From the NCBI GenBank assembly GCA_016721005.1, contig JADKJM010000011.1:1-18611 (forward strand): a stretch of 18,611 nucleotides of DNA, in the 5' to 3' direction. Both the position numbers and the translations under genes were made by a program. Below the pieces are notes generated by a model. That model worked only from the letters and a program-made list of their open reading frames with translations, was not told the DNA's origin and did no database searches. The first letter of the stretch is position 1. Each line of letters starts with the position of its first letter. Positions 1-6,627 of the stretch are shown here, one piece after another. The DNA comes from Flavobacteriales bacterium. Lineage in GTDB: Bacteria; Bacteroidota; Bacteroidia; Flavobacteriales_F; PHOS-HE28.

Positions 1-105
1 CACCTCGGCCTTGCCATTGGGGTGGCTCGCGGCAACGTACCTGTGTGTGGAACAACTCGCGAGCAGGGCGAGGAACCCGAGGAGCGGAAGAAGGCGCGGT
101 TGCAT
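1..105 (-). CDS. Lipoprotein, N-terminal 35 residues only (runs off the window)
   Basis: An ATG at 105 on the minus strand opens a frame that stays open to base 1. Its first residues, MQPRLLPLLGFLALLASC, form a lipoprotein signal peptide with a hydrophobic stretch and an LLASC lipobox. The Cys at residue 18 would be lipidated, and the protein anchored in the inner or outer membrane. The last visible residues, SHPNGKAEV, resemble the start of a MORN/YwqK-type repeat (NG followed by charged residues), but too little is present to assign a family. It lies 40 bp downstream of the metalloprotease gene on the same strand and is probably the last visible member of that operon. Confidence 0.6.
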   Translation of the reverse strand, partial: MQPRLLPLLGFLALLASCSTHRYVAASHPNGKAEV

Positions 106-145
106 GGTCCGCTAAAATAGGTGAACGCCCGATGCCACAAGGCGG

Positions 146-1276
146 CTATTGTTTGAGGAAGCGGGCGACCCAGCCTCCTTGACCTCGCGCGATATAGGAA
201 CCCGCATCGAGGCCGCTCACATCGATCGGGCGGGAATTAGAGGTCCGGAGCACCACCCGGCCGAACGCGTCAGCGACTGTAATGGGCTCCTTCCCGCCTG
301 GATTATTGGTAATGATGGTGATCTCCGAGGTCGCTGGATCGGGGAAGAGATGCACCGATGGAAGATGATGCTCGGCCACGCCGACATCCGGGGCAAGCGT
401 CCAGCCGATATCGCGCAGGATGCCCAAGCAGATCGGGCCCGGCCAGTGGTTGCTCTGTCCTGCGGAACTGAACGGCGTCATCAATTCATTCGGGTTCCCG
501 GCCGGAAAGGTGGCTTCATTCAGGTGTACGCAACTGCTGCCCAACGCGAAGACTGAAGGCGCGTAGACCCGTGCGTTCTGTCCAGCGTTCGCGGCCAATG
601 CGTTCGCACCATTGAAGTACACTTGGTTGCTGGTGATCGCGGTGCCCAAGGTGTTGCTCGGATTGTTCAAGAAGGTCAGCGGGCCGTTGGCGGTGCTGGT
701 GAGGAAACGATCGAAGATGCCGGGTAGCGTGTCCTGCTCGGGCCATGGGAAAGTGGTGATCAGCGGTGCGAAGTCACTAGCTTGTAACAAGCCGAAGGAT
801 CCCTCACTGACGACTTTCTTCGCCAGCCCGACGAAACCGAGGCCATGCCCCAACTCATGCAGTGCGATGCTCACCAGGTCGTACTGTCCAGCAGGCGTGT
901 TGCCATCGGTGCCTAGGTACCAGTTGGTACCACTGTTCAGGTAAACGTTGATGTCGTCCTCGCCGGGGTTCAGTTCCGCATGCTCAATGCTGTTCGCGAG
1001 CGCCGACGCATACCACGTTGCTGAAACTGGAGCATTCGGGAAATCCTTGCGCCCGTTGGGGAAGGTGACCCCGAGCGCCGCGCCACCGAGTGCGGACCAA
1101 CTCACGCTCACCTTGATCGGTACATCGCTCACCAAGATGCCACCCCAGATATCCGCTGCGTACTGGATCGCTGCTTGGGCATCGGGCGGAGTTCCGAAGT
1201 GTGTGATGGAAAAGGTTGCTGCCGATGAAGGCGCAACCACGCATGCGACGAAGAGCAGGGAGAAGAGTTTCCGCAT
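146..1276 (-). CDS. Secreted zinc-metalloprotease-like protein with T9SS sorting domain
   Basis: 376 residues. Residues 1-20 are a signal peptide (MRKLFSLLFVACVVAPSSAA). The motif HELGHGLGFVG at 140-150 gives the two zinc-binding His (H140, H144) and the catalytic Glu (E141) of a gluzincin/metzincin-type protease. LM at 265-266 in NELMTPF could be the Met-turn. The usual third ligand of metzincins (His or Asp, 10 residues after the first His) is Gly150 here; H251 in SSCVHLNEA is a possible distant ligand. Residues from about 308 (LFPDPATSEITI, then DAFGRVV, then LDAGSYIARG) form a type A T9SS C-terminal sorting domain, so the protein should be exported and perhaps attached to the cell surface. 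The ATG lies 9 bp after the pfkA stop, so the two are probably co-transcribed. Protease activity is inferred, and the substrate is unknown. Confidence 0.85.
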   Translation of the reverse strand: MRKLFSLLFVACVVAPSSAATFSITHFGTPPDAQAAIQYAADIWGGILVSDVPIKVSVSWSALGGAALGVTFPNGRKDFPNAPVSATWYASALANSIEHAELNPGEDDINVYLNSGTNWYLGTDGNTPAGQYDLVSIALHELGHGLGFVGLAKKVVSEGSFGLLQASDFAPLITTFPWPEQDTLPGIFDRFLTSTANGPLTFLNNPSNTLGTAITSNQVYFNGANALAANAGQNARVYAPSVFALGSSCVHLNEATFPAGNPNELMTPFSSAGQSNHWPGPICLGILRDIGWTLAPDVGVAEHHLPSVHLFPDPATSEITIITNNPGGKEPITVADAFGRVVLRTSNSRPIDVSGLDAGSYIARGQGGWVARFLKQ

Positions 1277-1285
1277 GCCACGAAC

Positions 1286-2260
1286 TTACACCGCGAGCAT
1301 GGGTAGAAGGCGATACAGATCGGGTTCGATCGCTTTCTTCATCACGACAGCCTCGGCGTGTGGTGTGTAGAGGAGATCCCCTTTCACCACGCCCACCACA
1401 CAGTGCGACTTCCCGGCGATGAGGCCTTCCACCGCACCTGCACCCAGTCGTGCGGCGAGCAGGCGATCGGCCACCGAGGGGTTACCTCCGCGCTGCAAGT
1501 GGCCCAATACACTCACACGGATATCGAACTGCGGGCAGCATGCCTTCACTTGCTCCGCAAGTTTGAACGCCCCGCCGACTTGATCGCCTTCCGCCACCAC
1601 CACCACGCTGCTTCCTTTTTCACTGGAACGATGTTCCAACACTTTCACGAGATCATCCACGTTCTCGCGTCGCTCCGGAACCATCACGTACTCCGCACCA
1701 GCGGCAATGCCAGTGTGCATGGCGATGAAGCCGGTATCGCGGCCCATGACCTCGACGAAGAAGATGCGGCCATAGCTCGCCGCCGTATCGCGCAAACGGT
1801 CGATCGCTTCCAGCGCTGTGTTGCACGCGGTGTCGAACCCAATGGTGCGATCGCTGCCACCAAGGTCGTTGTCGATGGTGCTCGCCACACCCATCACGCG
1901 AATGCCTTGTTCGCTTGCGAGTTGGTGTGCGCCGGTCTGTGTCCCGCCACCGCCGATACAGATCAGCGCATCGATCCCCGCATCGCGCAGGTTCTTTGCA
2001 GCGGTGGCCCTGCCCTCCGGCGTGCGGAACACTTCGCTGCGCGCGCTGCGCAGCATGGTGCCTCCACGTTGCACGATGTTCTTCACATCACGCGGACCGA
2101 GCTCGATGAAGTTGCCCTTCACCAGACCATCGTAGCCATCCATTACGCCAGTAGCCTTGATGCCGTGGAAATGCGCGGTGCGCACCACAGCACGTATCGC
2201 GGCGTTCATGCCGGGCGCATCACCGCCGGAGGTGAGAAGGGCGAGGTGTTGGGTTTTCAT
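1286..2260 (-). CDS. pfkA: 6-phosphofructokinase
   Basis: 324 residues, the normal length for a bacterial PfkA. It phosphorylates fructose 6-phosphate to fructose 1,6-bisphosphate in glycolysis. The visible motifs are LLTSGGDAPGMNAAIR (8-23, phosphoryl-donor loop), STIDND (127-132, catalytic base D130), EAIDRLRDTA (151-160) and EVMGRDTG (170-177, sugar-phosphate binding). The donor-site motif, usually GGDGS or GGNGS, reads GGGGT here (103-107), so the metal/nucleotide-contacting Asp or Asn is Gly105. VASTIDND in place of PGTIDND fits a non-canonical PFK subgroup, so the phosphoryl donor (ATP or PPi) is uncertain. The ATG overlaps the DUF1016 stop in an ATGA, so translation is probably coupled. 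The first 18 codons are duplicated upstream at 3399-3445. The ancestral start probably read MTRPQHLALL and has been replaced by MKTQHLALL. Confidence 0.93.
   Translation of the reverse strand: MKTQHLALLTSGGDAPGMNAAIRAVVRTAHFHGIKATGVMDGYDGLVKGNFIELGPRDVKNIVQRGGTMLRSARSEVFRTPEGRATAAKNLRDAGIDALICIGGGGTQTGAHQLASEQGIRVMGVASTIDNDLGGSDRTIGFDTACNTALEAIDRLRDTAASYGRIFFVEVMGRDTGFIAMHTGIAAGAEYVMVPERRENVDDLVKVLEHRSSEKGSSVVVVAEGDQVGGAFKLAEQVKACCPQFDIRVSVLGHLQRGGNPSVADRLLAARLGAGAVEGLIAGKSHCVVGVVKGDLLYTPHAEAVVMKKAIEPDLYRLLPMLAV
2207..2253. repeat. 47-bp repeat, copy A (within the 5' end of intact pfkA)
   Basis: This segment covers pfkA codons 3 to 18. It matches 3399-3445 at 46 of 47 positions in the same orientation. 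The single difference (base 2237) changes CTC to CTT, both Leu. The identity stops exactly after the ATG of Met18 at one end and within codon 3 at the other. The two copies enclose the DUF1016 gene and its upstream palindrome. Confidence 0.95.
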
Positions 2261-3324
2261 TTCTTCCGGGTGCTCTTCTTGTGGGTGCGTTCAGGAATGA
2301 CCAAGCGCACAGCGGCTTCGAGTTCCTGTGCAGTGGGCAACTTGCCGCTCAAATTCTTTGGCAGCTTGCGGGTGAAGGCGTAGTCCGCAACACCGATCGG
2401 ATTCGATTTGGATCGCAGTGAGTATTCAACTTCCAATCCATCCTTCTCGGCGCACAGGATGATCCCGATTGATGGGTTGTCGCCAGGAGCGCGCTCCTTA
2501 TCGTTGAGCAGGTTCAAGTAGAAATCCATCTTGCCTGCGTATTCGGGTTCGAAGCTGCCCACCTTCAATTCGATGGCCACCAACGAGCGAAGGAAACGAT
2601 GATAGAAGAGCAGATCGATGAAATACTCCTTCCTTCCCAGCGTGAGCCGATGCTGTCGTCCAACGAAGCAGAAGCCGTATCCGAGTTCGAGGATGAATTG
2701 CTGCACGCGATCGATGAGCTTGTCCTCGAGCGCCCGTTCGCTGTGCGCCGCCGTGATCCCTAGGAAGCCCAGATCATAGGCGCTCTTCAATACATCCTCG
2801 GCCCTGCGCGCCACGGTGCGACTGAGTGCGCGGCGGAAGTTGTGGCTCTTGCCTTCCTTGAGCGATCGCTGGTATGCTTTCGCCTTGATCTGGTTGAGCA
2901 GGATGCTCCGGCTCCATCCGAATTGCGCGGCCGAGCGCAGGTAGAAAGTGCGCGCTTCGGGATGCTTGATCTTCTGCATCAGCAGCACATTGTGACCCCA
3001 CGGCAATTCTCCAACAAGCTGTTGGAGTTTTGGCAGCGCACGGTATTCCAGCACGAACTGGCGCATGAGCCAGAGGTTCTGTGGCGAGAAACCCCGCGCT
3101 CCGGGGAAGGCATTCACGAGGTCCTGTGAAAGGCGTTCGATCACGTTGCGACCCCAGCCCATGGCTTCCTGCTTGTCCAGGATGCGCGTTCCTATATCGC
3201 GGTACAAGCCGATGAGTTCCGTGTTCACGGAGCGGGCCACATCACCACGGGCCTGCTCGATCCGGGACTTCAACTCATGGAAGAACTCCCGGTATGCTTT
3301 GGCGGAAACGATCGCTTTAGCCAT
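2257..3324 (-). CDS. DUF1016/YhcG-family PD-(D/E)XK nuclease
   Basis: 355 residues. The N-terminal half (about 10-150) matches the YhcG N-terminal region: SVNTELIGLYRDIGTRI, WGRNVIERLSQDL, FSPQNLWLMRQF and the conserved LPWGHNVLLMQKIK at 107-120. The C-terminal half (about 170-320) is the nuclease-like fold. The likely active-site residues are D237 in EYFIDLLFYH and E252/K254 in VAIELK. This family is often found in accessory islands and beside restriction systems; its function is not settled. The tail is Lys/Arg-rich (THKKSTRKK). The ATG at 3324 is preceded by a perfect 29-bp palindrome that contains the only SD-like GGAG. The stop overlaps the pfkA start (ATGA). The gene lies between two copies of the pfkA 5' end, so it is an insertion into an older M1 peptidase-pfkA operon. 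The family call is firm; mobility is inferred. Confidence 0.9.
   Translation of the reverse strand: MAKAIVSAKAYREFFHELKSRIEQARGDVARSVNTELIGLYRDIGTRILDKQEAMGWGRNVIERLSQDLVNAFPGARGFSPQNLWLMRQFVLEYRALPKLQQLVGELPWGHNVLLMQKIKHPEARTFYLRSAAQFGWSRSILLNQIKAKAYQRSLKEGKSHNFRRALSRTVARRAEDVLKSAYDLGFLGITAAHSERALEDKLIDRVQQFILELGYGFCFVGRQHRLTLGRKEYFIDLLFYHRFLRSLVAIELKVGSFEPEYAGKMDFYLNLLNDKERAPGDNPSIGIILCAEKDGLEVEYSLRSKSNPIGVADYAFTRKLPKNLSGKLPTAQELEAAVRLVIPERTHKKSTRKK
3004..3032. repeat. Near-palindrome inside the DUF1016 gene
   Basis: The arms caattctccaaca (3004-3016) and tgttggagttttg (3020-3032) surround a 3-nt centre. Compared with the upstream palindrome at 3335-3363 read on the opposite strand, 27 of 29 bases match. 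In the gene it encodes the LQQLVGEL stretch (residues 100-107) just before the conserved PWGHN motif. Confidence 0.85.
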
Positions 3325-3334
3325 GGCCTTGGAT

Positions 3335-3363
3335 CAATTCTCCAACAGCTTGTTGGAGAATTG
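3335..3363. repeat. Perfect 29-bp palindrome before the DUF1016 start
   Basis: The arms caattctccaaca (3335-3347) and tgttggagaattg (3351-3363) are exact inverted repeats around the loop gct. On the minus strand the second arm contains GGAG 15 nt before the DUF1016 ATG. In RNA the hairpin would therefore enclose the likely ribosome-binding region; in DNA it could be an operator or a nuclease recognition site. Read on the plus strand, the palindrome also spells LQQLVGEL, the same eight residues the internal copy encodes in the nuclease. Confidence 0.9.
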
Positions 3364-3368
3364 CGAAC

Positions 3369-3455
3369 CTACATCATCGCCAGTAATGACGGGCGATCCA
3401 TGCCGGGCGCATCACCGCCGGAGGTGAGGAGGGCGAGGTGTTGGGGGCGAGTCAT
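3369..3455 (-). pseudogene. Orphan 5' fragment of pfkA (28 codons)
   Basis: The ATG at 3455 opens MTRPQHLALLTSGGDAPGM. This equals the PfkA N-terminus through its TSGGDAPGM loop. It then departs into DRPSLLAMM and a TAG at 3369-3371. The start lies 7 bp after the M1 peptidase stop, the spacing expected of the original pfkA gene in this operon. It is best read as the stub left when the DUF1016 segment entered pfkA. It may still be translated as a short leader upstream of the nuclease gene. Confidence 0.85.
3399..3445. repeat. 47-bp repeat, copy B (in the orphan pfkA start)
   Basis: Direct repeat of 2207-2253, 46/47 identical. This copy keeps the upstream context of the old operon: it is followed toward higher coordinates by the MTRP start codons and then the M1 peptidase stop. 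It is therefore probably the original pfkA start, and copy A the one joined to the inserted segment. Confidence 0.95.
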
Positions 3456-3462
3456 TTCGGTC

Positions 3463-5217
3463 CTACCACACGGGATCCGTGATCACACGTGGTTGCATTG
3501 AACGATGTGCTTTGATGGTTTTCCTATTGACACGCTTGGTATCGATGTACCAGTTCCGATCGATGCCAACCTCGGTCTCTTTTGCCACTCCGGAAGCGAT
3601 CCGTCGAAAGCTAGTGCCCAAAGGAACCGACCTTGACTGACCGTTCCTCATGAACCCACCGCACATCTTCAGATCGGGTGTGTCATCACTCCATCGAGCC
3701 CATAGGGCCCTTTTGAAGATGCCCCACTCCAACACCGGTATCTGCGTTGTCCGCAAGTACTGATCGAAAATGCTCTTGTTCAGCATCGCCTTCGTGCGCT
3801 CATTGTAGTTGATCATGAAGTCCTCGATCTCCGCACTTGTGGTCACCTTGAGGTAGAACTTCCGGTTCATCTCCAACAGCATGGCCTTGAAGGTGCTATC
3901 TCCGACGATGTGGCGGATCGTGTGCATCAGGTTCGCGCCCTTCGGGTACATGTCGCCATTGCCTTCCTGGTTCACGCCATATGGTCCGATCACCGGTGAT
4001 CGGTTGCCGATCTTGTTGCGCAGTCCGATCACGTAATCCTCCGCGGCCTCCTTGCCCTGCTGGCACTCGGTGTAGATCACTTCGGTGTATTGCGTGATGC
4101 CTTCATGCACCCACATATCGGCGATGTCGGCGGTAGTGATGCTGTTACCGAACCACTCGTGCCCGCTTTCGTGTACGATGATGAAATCCCACAAGAGCCC
4201 GCGACCCGTGCCGCTGAGGTCCATGCCGAGGTAGCCATTCTGGTACTTGTTGCCGTAGGCCACCGCGCTCTGGTGCTCCATACCGAGGTGCGGCGCCTCC
4301 ACCAATTTGTAACCGTCCTCATAGAAAGGATATGGCCCCAACCACTCCTCGAAGCATTTCAACATAAGCGGTACTTGCTTGAAGTGCTCGCGCGCTTTCG
4401 CCTCGTTGAATGCGAGGACCCAGTAGTCGAGATCGAGTGGACCCTTCACGCCAACGAAGTCCTCGTGGAAGTGCGTGTACTTCCCGATGTAGGGCACCAG
4501 GTTGTAGGTGTTGATCGGGTTCTTCACCTGCCAGTTCCACGTCGTTGTTCCGTCGCTGTTCTTCTGTTTGTTGCGGAGCCGACCATTGCCGATGGCTTGC
4601 AAACTGTCCGGTACGGTGATGTGCAGATTCGCGCCGTACTCCGGCTCGTCGCTCTGGTGGTCCTTGCACGGATACCACACACTGGCGCCGAGTCCTTGGC
4701 AGGCCACGCTCATCCACGGGTTTCCTTGCTCATCCTTCTTCCAGATCCAGCCGCCGTCCCAGGGTGGGTTGCGCGCCGCGCGCGGAACGCCATGGTAGGA
4801 GATGGTGATCGTCGTGGCTTCACCCTTCTTCATGGCTTGTGGCAGATCCACCCAGATCACGTTCTCCTCGCGGCTGAAGGGAATGGTCTTGTAGCTCACC
4901 GCGATCGCGCCGTCCTTGAATTCCGCGACATCCGCCACGATGCTGTCCACCACGAGCGGCTGTTGCAGATCGATCTGCATGCGCCCTCCGGCCTCAACAG
5001 CATCGAAGGCGATGATGGTACGACCCACGATGGATCGCGTTTCGAAGTCCGGCCGCACGGTGACATCATAGCCGACCACGTTCCACCACGCACGGTATGG
5101 CCCGATGGAACCGCGCAAGGTGTCGGCGTGGGTGAAGGTGTTCTGCCCATCGCCCAGTTGCGCGTGGGCCACCGCACCGACCAGCACCATACTTAGAGCA
5201 AGGGACTTCTTGAACAT
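3463..5217 (-). CDS. M1-family metallopeptidase (aminopeptidase N-like), secreted
   Basis: 584 residues from the chosen ATG at 5217, which begins a clean signal peptide (MFKKSLALSMVLVGAVAHAQ). The frame is open 32 codons further upstream, but that stretch is not signal-like. Counting from this start, GMEHQ at 312-316 is the M1 exopeptidase substrate-binding motif (usually GAMEN). HESGH at 349-353 with E372 in MWVHEG forms the HExxH-x18-E zinc site (H349, E350, H353, E372). The N-terminal 200 residues look like the M1 beta-domain. The protein should remove N-terminal amino acids from peptides in the periplasm or outside the cell. It has no T9SS sorting domain and lacks the long C-terminal helical domain of full-length PepN. 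It is transcribed divergently from the propeller gene and was probably co-transcribed with pfkA. Confidence 0.92.
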   Translation of the reverse strand: MFKKSLALSMVLVGAVAHAQLGDGQNTFTHADTLRGSIGPYRAWWNVVGYDVTVRPDFETRSIVGRTIIAFDAVEAGGRMQIDLQQPLVVDSIVADVAEFKDGAIAVSYKTIPFSREENVIWVDLPQAMKKGEATTITISYHGVPRAARNPPWDGGWIWKKDEQGNPWMSVACQGLGASVWYPCKDHQSDEPEYGANLHITVPDSLQAIGNGRLRNKQKNSDGTTTWNWQVKNPINTYNLVPYIGKYTHFHEDFVGVKGPLDLDYWVLAFNEAKAREHFKQVPLMLKCFEEWLGPYPFYEDGYKLVEAPHLGMEHQSAVAYGNKYQNGYLGMDLSGTGRGLLWDFIIVHESGHEWFGNSITTADIADMWVHEGITQYTEVIYTECQQGKEAAEDYVIGLRNKIGNRSPVIGPYGVNQEGNGDMYPKGANLMHTIRHIVGDSTFKAMLLEMNRKFYLKVTTSAEIEDFMINYNERTKAMLNKSIFDQYLRTTQIPVLEWGIFKRALWARWSDDTPDLKMCGGFMRNGQSRSVPLGTSFRRIASGVAKETEVGIDRNWYIDTKRVNRKTIKAHRSMQPRVITDPVW

Positions 5218-5355
5218 GTCGGCGAAGGTATCGGCGTGCGCAATGCTGTGTAGCGCCTCCGGTGATCGACCCAACGGATCATCACAGGCAACGTTGCAGG
5301 TGCTCTGGTGCATCTTGTCGTTGATGCTTCAATGGAAGTGGTCCACCTTCGCACC
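5218..5355. promoter_or_regulatory. Divergent intergenic region
   Basis: 138 bp separate the starts of the M1 peptidase (minus) and the T9SS propeller protein (plus). Both genes need a promoter here because they read away from each other. I do not see a convincing Bacteroidota -33/-7 pair (TTG and TAnnTTTG) on either strand, so only the location is supported. Confidence 0.4.
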
Positions 5356-6459
5356 ATGAGGATCGGGTTCGCTGTGCTGCTGATCGCGCCGTTACGCCTC
5401 GTGGGCCAAGTGTTGGTGCCCGATCTGCTTACCGTGCTGCCAGCGCAGATGAACGAGACCAGCGGTCTCATCGTGGTGAGCGGCGTGATCTGGACGATAC
5501 TCGACAGCGGCAATCCGCCGGCGGTTTACGCCGTGGATCCGGACAACGGAAGCGTGTTGCGTACTGTGCAACTCACTGGCGCCACCAACGTGGATTTCGA
5601 GGAGATCACCGCCGATGCGAACTGGGTGTACATCGGTGACTTCGGCAACAACCTCGGCTCGCGCACCGACCTCCGCATCTATCGCATCCCGCGTTCGGCG
5701 CTGGAGGACGAAGGCATCACGGAGGCGGCTGTCGATACGATCCGGTTCACCTTCAGCGACCAGACCGACTTCACGCCCGCATGGAACGCGACGAACTTCG
5801 ACCAGGAGGCGATGATCGCGGTGGATGACAGCCTCTTCCTCTTTTCGAAGCGTTGGCTCGACGAACGCACACGACTGTACGCACTTCCGGCAACGCCCGG
5901 TGATCATGTGGCGGAAGCGCGCGGCACATTCGACACGAACGGGGTGATCACCGCCGCATCATGGGACGGTGTTGATCGCCTTGCTCTGCTGGGACATGAG
6001 GACGATCCCGGCCAGCCATTCATCTGGTTGTTCAGCAATGTCGAGGGCCACGACTTCTTCGCCGCGAATGCACTTCACCGGAATGTGGACCTCTTCGATC
6101 ACCAGACCGAAGGCATTGCGTGGCGCACCCCGGATGAGTGGGTCATCAGCAACGAATGGACGGCCGCGTTTCCTCCTTCGTTGTGGTCGGTGGAAGTGGG
6201 GCAGACCGTACTGGATCATGGGTCGATCGGCAACCGGCCGAGGACGTTCCCACAACCAGCGGATCAGGAAGTACACATCAACGGGCTACGTGGGCCAGCA
6301 ACATTGTGCGTTATGGATCAAGCCGGGCGTGAGGTGGGTTCCTCCCGGATCGATGGCGACCGACCGATCGACACCAGCGCTTTCAGACCGGGCATGTATG
6401 TGATGGTGATCACAGAAGGTAGCTCCGTGTGGCGCTTGCCGCTGATGATCGTTCGCTGA
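5356..6459 (+). CDS. Secreted propeller-like protein with T9SS sorting domain
   Basis: 367 residues from the ATG at 5356, which begins the signal peptide MRIGFAVLLIAPLRLVGQ. The frame extends 16 codons further upstream without signal character. The body has repeated strand-rich blocks typical of a beta-propeller: ETSGLIVVSGVIWTILDSGN, then VYAVDPDNGSVLRTVQL, then DFEEITADANWVYIGDFGNN, then DHQTEGIAWRTPDEWVISNE. The pairing of an ExxGL/EEIT block with a YIGDFGNN block resembles SdiA-regulated or esterase-like phytase-type propellers, but I cannot name an activity. The last 70 residues (QEVHINGLRG, then VMDQAGREVGSS, then AFRPGMYVMVI) form a short T9SS sorting domain. The gene stands alone between the divergent M1 gene and the MORN-repeat gene. 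Confidence 0.75.
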   Translation: MRIGFAVLLIAPLRLVGQVLVPDLLTVLPAQMNETSGLIVVSGVIWTILDSGNPPAVYAVDPDNGSVLRTVQLTGATNVDFEEITADANWVYIGDFGNNLGSRTDLRIYRIPRSALEDEGITEAAVDTIRFTFSDQTDFTPAWNATNFDQEAMIAVDDSLFLFSKRWLDERTRLYALPATPGDHVAEARGTFDTNGVITAASWDGVDRLALLGHEDDPGQPFIWLFSNVEGHDFFAANALHRNVDLFDHQTEGIAWRTPDEWVISNEWTAAFPPSLWSVEVGQTVLDHGSIGNRPRTFPQPADQEVHINGLRGPATLCVMDQAGREVGSSRIDGDRPIDTSAFRPGMYVMVITEGSSVWRLPLMIVR

Positions 6460-6627
6460 TCGGGGCTCTTCTCCGCAGGAGTCGGCGCTTCCAGCATCAA
6501 GGTCTCCAACTTCCGGATGCCGTACTTGATCTTGAGCAGGCGGCGGATCTGATAGTTGAGTCCTACTTCACGGACCGAGCCTTGCGAAGGGCACGCCCCT
6601 TGCTCGGCGCCCGTACCTTTACCGCCC
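6460..6627. other. 168-bp intergenic region, nothing firm
   Basis: This separates two plus-strand genes. It should contain the promoter of the MORN-repeat gene, but I see no strong core-promoter match and no hairpin with a T-run. A minus-strand frame across it reads LLKIKYGIRKLETLMLE, which looks protein-like but has no supported start or homologue that I recognise. Confidence 0.35.

Larger units (their letters stand above)
2254..3398 (-). mobile_element. Candidate DUF1016 insertion element in the pfkA 5' end
   Basis: This is the 1145 bp between the two 47-bp pfkA-start copies. It contains the DUF1016 gene, a palindrome 10 bp upstream of it, and about 35 bp of further sequence. It carries no transposase, integrase or terminal inverted repeats. 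A 47-bp duplication is much longer than normal transposon target duplications. It fits better an element that brings or rebuilds the host gene's start, or repair by homologous recombination after cleavage. The boundaries are inferred from where the duplicated sequence ends. Confidence 0.55.

Noticed and set aside
1358..2383. 341-codon plus-strand open frame opposite pfkA
   Set aside because: It is His/Arg/Ala-rich with no recognisable motif, and it is the antisense of a clearly conserved gene; an effect of GC-rich codon use.
2207..3445. Classical IS element with target-site duplication
   Set aside because: There is no transposase and no terminal inverted repeats, and the 47-bp duplication is part of a coding region and too long for known IS duplications.
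4090..5196. 368-codon plus-strand open frame opposite the M1 peptidase
   Set aside because: It lies wholly antisense to a well-supported gene, has Val/Arg/His-rich composition, and shows no domain or signal peptide.
5218..5313. Upstream extension of the M1 peptidase start by 32 codons
   Set aside because: The added residues are not hydrophobic and would bury the clear signal peptide that begins at 5217.
6556..6627. Upstream start for the MORN-repeat protein
   Set aside because: The extra 24 residues precede a perfect signal peptide beginning at 6628 and have no secretory character.
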